In this document: positions 1 through 5,176 of the stretch, in pieces
How positions within the stretch are numbered: the stretch's first letter is position 1
Layout: every line of letters starts with the position of its first letter
Assembly: GCA_030040175.1 (NCBI GenBank)
Contig: JASHUF010000063.1
Coordinates: 1-9,539, forward strand
Direction of reading: 5' to 3'
DNA length: 9,539 bases
Source of the DNA: Acidobacteriaceae bacterium
Lineage (GTDB): Bacteria > Acidobacteriota > Terriglobia > Terriglobales > Acidobacteriaceae
Made by a program: the position numbers and the translations under genes
The notes under the pieces: generated by a model
The model's input: the letters and a program-made list of their open reading frames with translations, nothing else
Told to the model about the DNA's origin: nothing
Database searches by the model: none

Positions 1-119
1 AAATTTCAGAATTTATTTTCGACATTTTCCGGCCCTCTTTTGCCGTTGTTCTGCATCTAATTGCCGGGCTGCCGTAGAGTTCTTTTTTCCTCCGGGCACA
101 TAGAACGGCGCCAATCCCG

Positions 120-131
120 GTGTTGCAACAC
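120..131. repeat. 12-bp perfect palindrome just upstream of a start codon
   Basis: GTGTTGCAACAC is a perfect 12-bp inverted repeat ending six bases before the ATG at 138. Its position between any promoter and the start codon would suit an operator. A perfect 12-bp palindrome is expected by chance about twice in a window this size, so only the location makes it notable. Confidence 0.3.
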
Positions 132-137
132 TAAGAG

Positions 138-383
138 ATGATTATGGCAAGCGGCATAGAATCAGAAGTTTCTGCGGAAAAACGGGCGAGCGGGGAAGGT
201 TCTGCGGGTTGGCTCCGTTTTGCACTGCTCACGGCTGCGTCTGCCTTGGCGGGCGGATTAGCCACGGCATGGTTCTATCGCAGAACGCTGGCGCGGCTCC
301 GCGAAACCGAAGAACCCCCTGAAAATCCACATTTTGGTATATCCGGAGAAGAACAGTCCGGCCGTTCTTCGGACGAAAGCTGA
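138..383 (+). CDS. Small single-pass membrane protein, hypothetical
   Basis: The 81-residue protein has a charged N-terminal segment (residues 1-24), one hydrophobic Ala/Leu/Gly-rich segment (about 26-47, followed by the basic YRR stop-transfer sequence) and an acidic, Pro- and Ser-rich tail. The likely topology is N-out, C-in, because the Arg residues follow the membrane segment. No catalytic motif is visible and I do not recognise a named family. The first ATG (138) is followed two codons later by a second ATG (144); only a weak AAGAG-like ribosome binding site lies upstream, so the start is uncertain by two residues. It converges on the PCD gene, with 21 bases between the stop codons. A 6-bp hairpin (374-379 with 384-389) covers its stop codon. 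The clean membrane segment with basic flank makes a real gene likely, but the function is unknown. Confidence 0.6.
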   Translation: MIMASGIESEVSAEKRASGEGSAGWLRFALLTAASALAGGLATAWFYRRTLARLRETEEPPENPHFGISGEEQSGRSSDES

Positions 384-404
384 CTTTCGCCTGAAGGTCC
401 GTCT

Positions 405-683
405 TCACGTAAGCGCGTTTGCCTGGGACGCGAGCTGAAAGTCTTTCTCCGTAAGCCCGCCGGCATCGTGTGTGACCAGGGCCAGTCGCACGCGGCTGTA
501 ACGAATGTCGATGTCCGGATGGTGCCCCGCTCTCTCCGCGGCTTCGCCCACGCGGTTGACGAACTGAAGCGCCTCAACAAAATTCTTGAAGGCGAAGGTT
601 CTCACCAGTTCGCCGCCTTCAATCTGCCAGCCGGGCAAGGCGGCCAGGCGTTCCTCGATTTCCTGCGCACTCAGCTTGGGCAC
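405..683 (-). CDS. phhB: Pterin-4a-carbinolamine dehydratase (PCD/DCoH family)
   Basis: The 92-residue cytosolic protein matches the family's usual length of about 95-110. Known members dehydrate 4a-hydroxytetrahydrobiopterin, recycling the pterin cofactor of aromatic amino acid hydroxylases; many bacteria carry a copy with no hydroxylase partner, where a role in molybdopterin or folate-linked pterin metabolism has been proposed. The signature is intact: W19 in LPGWQ, the H54-H55-P56 pair followed by the D-I-x-Y-x-x-V strand, and T71-H72-D73. The spacing of 18 residues from the first His to the third matches His61, His62 and His79 of human DCoH. The start is GTG, supported by GAGGAG seven bases upstream (691-696). 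It lies 39 bases downstream of the HD-GYP gene on the same strand, so the two are probably cotranscribed. No aromatic amino acid hydroxylase is present in this window, so the physiological substrate is open. Confidence 0.93.
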   Translation of the reverse strand: MPKLSAQEIEERLAALPGWQIEGGELVRTFAFKNFVEALQFVNRVGEAAERAGHHPDIDIRYSRVRLALVTHDAGGLTEKDFQLASQANALT

Positions 684-690
684 GACGGAT

Positions 691-696
691 CTCCTC
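691..696 (-). promoter_or_regulatory. Ribosome binding site fixing the GTG start of the PCD gene
   Basis: GAGGAG on the minus strand ends seven bases before a GTG codon at 683-681. There is no nearby in-frame ATG, so this site supports GTG as the real start of the dehydratase. Confidence 0.75.
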
Positions 697-722
697 GCAC
701 GAACGCAGTCTTAACCCGCAGT

Positions 723-1895
723 TTACTCGCTTCGCTCCGCCGCCGGATTGAGGTCGAAGGTGGAAAATCGCTTGTTCTGCCCGCTGATCTCAGAGCGCAG
801 CTCCTGCCAAAGCTCGTTGGGAATCCTGAGAAACACTTCGACCACCGCCGGATCAAACTGCGTCCCGGAGCAGCGCAGGATCTCTTCGCGCGCCGCGTCA
901 AAGCTGCGCGCCTGGCGGTAGGGCCGGTCGCTGGTGATGGCGTCGAGCGTGTCGCCCACGGCAAAGATGCGCGCGCCGATGGGGATTTCGCGTCCCTGGA
1001 TGCCGCGCGGGTAGCCGCTGCCGTCGTAATGCTCCTGGTGGCAGTAAACGATTTCCGCAGCGCCGGCCAAAAACGGGATCTTGCGCAGCATGTTGTAGCC
1101 GCGCGTGCAGTGTTCGCGCATGACAGTCTGTTCTTCCGGAGTAAGCTTGCCCGGCTTGCGCAGAATTTCATCGGGAATCGCCATCTTGCCTACATCGTGA
1201 AGGAAGGCTCCGCGGGCAATCACCTTGATCTCCGCCGGGGCGATGCCCATGGCGCGGGCCAGCGCGATGGTGTAGGCGGTCACGCGCTTGGAGTGGCCCT
1301 CCGTCTCGGAGTCCTTCAGATCCAGCGCGTCCCCCAGCGCCTCCAGGGTCACGTCGTAGGAGTGCTCCAGATCTTCCATGGCGTGGCGCAGCATCTCCGT
1401 GCGCGCGCGCACCATCTGTTCCAGGCTCTGCTGGTAATTGTGGTTCTCCTCGAGGGCGTGGCGGTGATCCATGGCGCGGCGCACGGTGTTCAACAGGTGC
1501 TCGCGCTCGAAAGGCTTGAGCAGGTAGTCGTAGGCGCCGCGGCGCATGGAGTCGATGGCCACGCTGATGTCGTGGATGGCCGTGACCATGACCACGGGAA
1601 GGTTGGGATGCTGGGCGTGAATCTGCTCGAGCAGCGCAATGCCGTTCAAGTCCTGCATCACGATGTCGGTGAGCACGAGGTCGAAGGTATTCAGCTCCAG
1701 GGTCTCCAGCGCTTCGCGGCCGCTCGAAGCCAGCTGGACTTCGTAACCCTGACGCTCCAGGGTGGAGGCCATCATCGCGCGGACGTGGGTTTCATCGTCC
1801 ACCACAAGGATGCGCGAGGTCTTGCGCGCCATGGCTTCGGCGCCGGAATTTTCACCGGCGCTCGGCGATCCCGGTCCTGCCAGGTTCAAGCCCAA
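723..1895 (-). CDS. Response regulator with HD-GYP output domain (predicted cyclic-di-GMP phosphodiesterase)
   Basis: The 390-residue cytosolic regulator combines a receiver domain with an HD-GYP domain. REC covers about residues 27-140, with acidic D33/D34, phosphoacceptor D77, T105 and K127-P128 all present. A charged, helical, probably coiled-coil linker spans about 140-185. HD-GYP covers about 185-365, with H201 (GHS), H233-D234 in HDVGK, and DGSGYP at 291-296 followed by GREIP. HD-GYP enzymes hydrolyse cyclic-di-GMP to pGpG or GMP, so phosphorylation at D77 presumably tunes c-di-GMP levels. The usual HHExxDGxGYP signature reads HQE here (286-288), a substitution in the metal-binding neighbourhood. 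The start is TTG at 1895, backed by an exceptionally strong ribosome binding site; an internal ATG at 1832 (residue 22, just before the REC domain) is the conservative alternative but has a poor site. No cognate histidine kinase lies in the window. Confidence 0.93.
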   Translation of the reverse strand: MGLNLAGPGSPSAGENSGAEAMARKTSRILVVDDETHVRAMMASTLERQGYEVQLASSGREALETLELNTFDLVLTDIVMQDLNGIALLEQIHAQHPNLPVVMVTAIHDISVAIDSMRRGAYDYLLKPFEREHLLNTVRRAMDHRHALEENHNYQQSLEQMVRARTEMLRHAMEDLEHSYDVTLEALGDALDLKDSETEGHSKRVTAYTIALARAMGIAPAEIKVIARGAFLHDVGKMAIPDEILRKPGKLTPEEQTVMREHCTRGYNMLRKIPFLAGAAEIVYCHQEHYDGSGYPRGIQGREIPIGARIFAVGDTLDAITSDRPYRQARSFDAAREEILRCSGTQFDPAVVEVFLRIPNELWQELRSEISGQNKRFSTFDLNPAAERSE

Positions 1896-1902
1896 GCAGC
1901 AT

Positions 1903-1914
1903 CCTCCTTCCTCC
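1903..1914 (-). promoter_or_regulatory. Strong double Shine-Dalgarno for the TTG start of the HD-GYP gene
   Basis: On the minus strand GGAGGAAGGAGG ends seven bases before the TTG at 1895-1893, the ideal distance. This argues for the TTG start over the ATG at 1832. An out-of-frame ATG (1902-1900) lies inside the spacer and opens a frame of only 16 codons; it is more likely incidental than a leader peptide. Confidence 0.7.
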
Positions 1915-2009
1915 GTGCCGCCCGGTCCAGTTCACGCCGAGAGGATTGCTTCCGCGATGAGCTGCGCCGCGTCTCCGCAGCCCGGATGGAAAGAGCGCCG
2001 GTGATGGCT

Positions 2010-2024
2010 GCCCGGAATCCGGGC
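2010..2024. repeat. 15-bp palindrome (7-bp arms, 1-bp centre)
   Basis: GCCCGGA-A-TCCGGGC is a perfect inverted repeat about 115 bases upstream of the HD-GYP start. It could be an operator or a small hairpin. About 0.6 such sites are expected by chance in this window, so support is weak. Confidence 0.3.
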
Positions 2025-2533
2025 CGCCGACACTTTCTAACGCGAGCTTCCCGGTTCATTTTCGACCGATCTTCGCGATCTCTTGCACCGTTGACGGTAC
2101 CGCGACAGTTGCATTCTTGCCCAAATCAACGATAACCGTGATCTTAGGAATGGGACAACACTAAAAGCCGGGACGAAAACGCTTTTCCCTGGCAAGAGAA
2201 CACGAATAGGCACTCGCGCAAATCTTTGATTCCTCGCGGAGCGATTTCACAATTCTAAAGAAACGCTACACCCAGAGTGAACCCGGAGCAATACCAGCCG
2301 GCAGATTGCAAGTAACCGATTGCATCTGCGGAAAAGATAACACGGTCATGGTTGCCGCCGGGAATGCCCGACGGTTTCGAGAGGCGATTCTTGCGGCGCG
2401 CGTGCGAGCCGTCCGCCAACGCGGCGCGGCCAGCCGATTAATTCTTTGATTCAACGGTGAATAGGGTTCGGCGAAGTTCCGGACGGGCGCGCAGGGATTG
2501 GGCGCGGAAGAAGGATATCGCGAAGTTTGTGCC

Positions 2534-2572
2534 TCCCTGTCCTTTCGAAGAAAAGCGTCGAAAGGGTGGGGA
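2534..2572. repeat. Stem-loop downstream of the GlmU-like gene
   Basis: CCTTTCGA (2541-2548) and TCGAAAGG (2558-2565) form a perfect 8-bp stem with a 9-base loop. In plus-strand RNA it extends through three G-U pairs and four more Watson-Crick pairs to 2534/2572. It lies 44-82 bases beyond the stop of the GlmU-like gene. There is no T-run after it on the minus strand, so it is not a classical terminator, though it could stabilise the transcript end. Confidence 0.4.
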
Positions 2573-2609
2573 TGCGGTCAAAGGCACGGCGTGGGGATGC
2601 GGTCAAAGG
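2566..2609. repeat. 19-bp direct repeat, two copies, period 25 bp
   Basis: GTGGGGATGCGGTCAAAGG occurs at 2566-2584 and again, identical, at 2591-2609, with a 6-bp spacer. It begins right after the stem-loop at 2541-2565 and ends seven bases from the stop codon of the GlmU-like gene. An exact 19-bp local repeat is far beyond chance. It could be a tandem duplication, a relic of a dispersed element, or a binding-site pair. Confidence 0.8.
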
Positions 2610-2615
2610 GCTGCA

Positions 2616-3332
2616 CTATTTGCCGGAGGCATTGGCGGCCAGCCGCGAGCGCCGTGCCGCGGCCCACCCCTCCTTGGTGACCTGGCGGGCGCGGCCTACG
2701 GCGAGGGCGTCGGCAGGAACGTCCCTGGTGATGCAGGAGCCGGCACCGATGTAGGCGCCGTCGCCGATGGTGAGAGGCGCAACCAGATTGCTGTCACTGC
2801 CGACGAAAACGCCCTTGCCGATGCGCGTGGGATGTTTGGCGACGCCGTCGTAGTTGCAGGTGATGGTGCCGGCGCCGATGTTGGCGCCCTCGCCGATCTC
2901 CGCGTCGCCCAGGTAAGAAAGATGGTTGGCCTTTGCGCCCTTGCCCATGCGCGTCTTCTTCATTTCCACAAAATTGCCGAGGTGGGCCCTTTCGCCGATC
3001 TCGCACCCCGGGCGCAGGTGAACAAACGGACCGATCTCCGCGCCGCCGGCGATGCGCGAATCCTCAAGGACGCAGCTCGGACGCACGAGCACGCCGTCAC
3101 CGAGGGTGCAGTTCTCGAGGATGGAAAAGGAACGGATGCGGCAACCGTTGCCGATCACGGTGCGTCCCAGCAGTTGCACGTAAGGCTCGATGACGGTATC
3201 GCGGCCGATCGCGACTTCAGGGTCGATGACGCAGGTTTCAGGCCGGAGAATTTTTACGCCGGCGGTTCGCCGGGGCGCTGCGGCATTTTTTGCCGCCGAT
3301 TTTCGGGTTGTGTGCTTTCGAGTGAGCTTCAT
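2616..3332 (-). CDS. Stand-alone GlmU-type glucosamine-1-phosphate N-acetyltransferase (left-handed beta-helix only)
   Basis: The 238-residue protein is a hexapeptide-repeat acetyltransferase matching the C-terminal half of GlmU. That domain transfers acetyl from acetyl-CoA to glucosamine-1-phosphate on the way to UDP-GlcNAc for peptidoglycan and lipopolysaccharide. Imperfect hexapeptide repeats run from about residue 27 to 205. Aligned without gaps to E. coli GlmU (offset 226), the catalytic and ligand residues are present: R107 (Arg333), K125 (Lys351), H137 (His363), Y140 (Tyr366), N160 (Asn386), K166 (Lys392), S179 (Ser405), A197 (Ala423) and R214 (Arg440). The whole uridyltransferase half is missing (usual GlmU is about 450 residues); in its place is a 20-residue basic tail. 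The ATG at 3332 has GGGAGA six bases upstream; an in-frame ATG at 3389 would add 19 residues but lacks a ribosome binding site. The uridyltransferase may be encoded elsewhere, or this may be a paralogue acting on another sugar phosphate. Confidence 0.9.
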   Translation of the reverse strand: MKLTRKHTTRKSAAKNAAAPRRTAGVKILRPETCVIDPEVAIGRDTVIEPYVQLLGRTVIGNGCRIRSFSILENCTLGDGVLVRPSCVLEDSRIAGGAEIGPFVHLRPGCEIGERAHLGNFVEMKKTRMGKGAKANHLSYLGDAEIGEGANIGAGTITCNYDGVAKHPTRIGKGVFVGSDSNLVAPLTIGDGAYIGAGSCITRDVPADALAVGRARQVTKEGWAAARRSRLAANASGK

Positions 3333-3417
3333 TTGCGTTCTCCCGCCAGCCTTGCCGTTTGCAGCCGGACCCGGCCAGTTCCTCAACATGATTCTAGAGC
3401 GGGTTGAGGCGATTGCA

Positions 3418-3605
3418 CCCGGCGAGTGAAACCCGCCGCCGGGGGACGATGCGATCCGCTCAAGGAGCGTACGGCGTGGAGGCCGCGGCTCGGTTCCGTC
3501 GCCCCTACGGGGCTGGAGAACCTGGTTTGCTTTCGGTTCCGAGGATTTCGTTCGCCACGGCGAACTTCATCCTGGGCTATCCTCGCAGCATCCCTCCGGG
3601 ATGCT
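3418..3605. repeat. Cluster of four short inverted repeats (REP-like intergenic element)
   Basis: Within 188 bases there are four stems: CCCGGCG/CGCCGGG (3418-3424 with 3437-3443), GCCCC/GGGGC (3501-3505 with 3509-3513), GTTCGCC/GGCGAAC (3550-3556 with 3559-3565) and AGCATCCC/GGGATGCT (3587-3594 with 3598-3605). Tight loops of 2-3 bases and clustering outside genes resemble REP-type elements dispersed in many bacterial genomes. Copy number elsewhere cannot be judged from one window. Confidence 0.5.
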
Positions 3606-3647
3606 TGCCGCGGGGCGCGCCTTGGCGGCTGGTGCGGGGATTGCGGG

Positions 3648-3685
3648 CACAAGAAAAATCCCACCGCGGATTTTGCGGTGGGATT
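3648..3685 (-). terminator. Rho-independent terminator of the DUF1800-DUF1501 operon
   Basis: A perfect 11-bp stem (3657-3667 with 3675-3685) closes a 7-base loop. Read on the minus strand the right arm ends in ATT and runs into TTTCTTG, giving a five-T run. It starts 36 bases after the DUF1501 stop codon, the expected place for an intrinsic terminator, and separates this operon from the GlmU-like gene. Confidence 0.85.
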
Positions 3686-3720
3686 GCAGGTGGTGAGGTT
3701 TTGGGTGCGGCTTTATGCGA

Positions 3721-5163
3721 TCAGGAAGCGCCGGCCATGAAGCCCATATAGGGATTGGTGCCGAAGTTGTTGAAGTTGGGAAAGACCTCGGCAACCTGGC
3801 TATTGGAGAGGCCGAACCACTGGGCGAGCGTGCCCGCGTACTGTTCCACGGCGGTTGTGGGAATCAGGCGGCCTGCGCCGACGTCGTTGACCTGGTTGAC
3901 GCCCACCACCGGATATTGCCCATACATGTTCTGTCCCTGCACCGCGCCGCCGATGACAAAGTGGTGGCTGCCCCAACCGTGATCGGTGCCGTTGCTATTG
4001 CAGGTGAGGGTGCGGCCGAAATCGGAGATGGTGAAGGTGGTCACGTTGTTGCTCAGGCCCATGTTCACCATCACGCCGTCGAAGTACTCGAGGGCCGCGC
4101 CCAGCTGGGTGAGAAGCTGGGAGATAATCTGCGCCTGGTTGTTGTGGGTATCAAAGCTGCCGAGCTGCACGTAGAAGATCTGCCGCGTCACGCCCAGGCT
4201 GGCGCGGCCGGCGATGACGCGGGCCACGGTCTGCAGCGAGGCAGCCAGCGGGTTATCGGTGAGCATCTTGGTCACCGGATCAAGATACTGCGGCGGATTG
4301 GCGACGCCGCCCTCGCCCGCGGGCGCCATGGCCGTGGCCAGGATGGCCTGCGCCTGCATGGAGCGGTTGATGACGACCTCGTACTCCTGCGCGAAGAGGT
4401 TTGTCTCTTCGGCGGTAAGGATGGAGTTGAGCGGATTGGTGGCCGCGGGCGAGCCGAAGGGCGGCTGCGCGAGCCCGGAGATGGGGATGGGACCCGCAGG
4501 CGTCACGTTGAGCTGGAACGAGGTCTGCCCGGCGAGGAAGAGCGCGTTGCCGCAGGTGGAGATGCAGGTGAACATGGAGTTCGAATTCAGGTTCATGCTC
4601 TCGATGGCGTCGGCCACGGCGCCGCCCCAGCCCACGTGCTCGCCGCTGCCCAGGTTGGAGGCGATGGCCTGCCACGCCGCGGTCTGGTCGAAGTGCGAGA
4701 ACAGCGAGTCCGGCAGCACCACCGAATTGGCGTTGATCTGCGCCTTGGTTGCCGGCTCCACGAGCGTACCGATGTTGGCGACGATGCCGGCGCGGCCCGC
4801 GTTGAACAGGTTCTGCACCCCGGTGAGATACGGATTGAGGGCGAAGGTGCGGCCGGACTGCGGCGTGTCAAGGGTGATGGGCAGCAGGTCGGCCATGGGA
4901 TAGGCAAGGCCGGGCGCACCTTGGCGCGCCTGGACAAACTGGGCATAGGACTCGGCATCGGTGGCGATGACGGCGCCGTGTCCGTCATTGCCGCCCTGCA
5001 GGTAGACGCAGACCAGCGCTTTGTAGTCACTGCCGGTGCTCTCCTGCGCCATGGCCGCCAGCGAGTTGAGCTCGAGAAAGAACGGGCTCACGTAAAAGCC
5101 CGCCATGGAAGCCATGGAGGCGGTGCGAAGAAACTGCCGCCGGGTCTGATGACATTTGCACAT
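3721..5163 (-). CDS. DUF1501 family protein with Tat signal peptide
   Basis: The 480-residue protein starts with a Tat signal: TRRQFLR at 7-13, a hydrophobic stretch, and a likely cleavage after AMA at residue 39. It should fold in the cytoplasm and be exported by TatABC. The mature part carries DUF1501 motifs in order: LQGGNDG (55-61), SHFDQTAAW (156-164), SFDTHNNQ (336-343) and SDFGRT with a downstream DHGWGSHH (380-401). The Asp/His content of these motifs recalls the alkaline phosphatase/sulfatase-like superfamily to which DUF1501 is related, so metal-dependent hydrolysis is plausible but unproven. The ATG at 5163 is chosen because TAGGAG lies seven bases upstream and the Tat motif follows at once; a longer frame to 5304 would bury the signal. 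It follows the DUF1800 gene by 10 bases, and its ribosome binding site overlaps that gene's stop codon, suggesting translational coupling. Length and motifs are normal for the family. Confidence 0.93.
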   Translation of the reverse strand: MCKCHQTRRQFLRTASMASMAGFYVSPFFLELNSLAAMAQESTGSDYKALVCVYLQGGNDGHGAVIATDAESYAQFVQARQGAPGLAYPMADLLPITLDTPQSGRTFALNPYLTGVQNLFNAGRAGIVANIGTLVEPATKAQINANSVVLPDSLFSHFDQTAAWQAIASNLGSGEHVGWGGAVADAIESMNLNSNSMFTCISTCGNALFLAGQTSFQLNVTPAGPIPISGLAQPPFGSPAATNPLNSILTAEETNLFAQEYEVVINRSMQAQAILATAMAPAGEGGVANPPQYLDPVTKMLTDNPLAASLQTVARVIAGRASLGVTRQIFYVQLGSFDTHNNQAQIISQLLTQLGAALEYFDGVMVNMGLSNNVTTFTISDFGRTLTCNSNGTDHGWGSHHFVIGGAVQGQNMYGQYPVVGVNQVNDVGAGRLIPTTAVEQYAGTLAQWFGLSNSQVAEVFPNFNNFGTNPYMGFMAGAS

Positions 5164-5170
5164 GGCTAGT

Positions 5171-5176
5171 CTCCTA
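5171..5176 (-). promoter_or_regulatory. Ribosome binding site of DUF1501 overlapping the DUF1800 stop codon
   Basis: On the minus strand TAGGAG contains both the TAG stop of the DUF1800 gene and the AGGAG that sits seven bases before the DUF1501 ATG. Ribosomes ending on the first gene are therefore placed to restart on the second, which implies coordinated synthesis of the two proteins. Confidence 0.7.

Larger units (their letters stand above)
1896..2615. other. Intergenic region, about 720 bp, no convincing gene
   Basis: This stretch separates the HD-GYP gene start from the 3' end of the GlmU-like gene, both on the minus strand. It must hold the HD-GYP promoter, but I see no clear -35/-10 pair. 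Open frames here are short, Arg-rich and unlike known proteins: a 57-codon minus frame at 1886-2059 and a 62-codon one at 2266-2454. The recognisable structure is a palindrome at 2010-2024, a weak hairpin at 2163-2186 (AAAAGC paired with GCTTTT), a stem-loop at 2534-2572 and a direct repeat at 2566-2609. A degraded gene cannot be excluded. Confidence 0.6.
3333..3720. other. Palindrome-rich intergenic region, about 390 bp
   Basis: No convincing gene is present between the DUF1501 stop and the GlmU-like start, both on the minus strand. Short frames exist on both strands but translate to low-complexity Arg/Pro-rich sequence. It contains the cluster of palindromes at 3418-3605 and the terminator at 3648-3685, and must carry the promoter of the GlmU-like gene, which I could not pin down. 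Confidence 0.7.

Noticed and set aside
1886..2059. A 57-codon minus-strand frame directly upstream of and overlapping the HD-GYP start
   Set aside because: It is Arg-rich, has no recognisable motif, and would run through the strong ribosome binding site of the HD-GYP gene; its ATG only overlaps the stop of a start-less frame.
468..2135. A 555-codon plus-strand open frame opposite the HD-GYP and PCD genes
   Set aside because: It lies entirely antisense to two genes with intact family motifs; its protein is His/Val/Gln/Gly-rich with no domain. It is a codon-bias shadow of GC-rich coding DNA.
2056..2160. A minus-strand stretch translating to a protein-like segment (ITVIVDLGKNATVAVPSTVQ) before a stop
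   Set aside because: It looks like a beta-strand-rich tail, but there is no usable start codon and an upstream TAG closes the frame. It could be a gene remnant, but I cannot support it.
2163..2186. Hairpin AAAAGC/GCTTTT as a terminator
   Set aside because: The stem is only 6 bp, A/T-rich with a 12-base loop, and no gene ends nearby in the right orientation.
2457..3407. A 316-codon plus-strand open frame opposite the GlmU-like gene
   Set aside because: Shadow of the hexapeptide repeats read in reverse; no ribosome binding site and no domain.
3715..5169. A 484-codon plus-strand open frame opposite DUF1501
   Set aside because: Antisense shadow of a clear DUF1501 gene; low-complexity Gly/His/Val/Arg composition and no recognisable motif.
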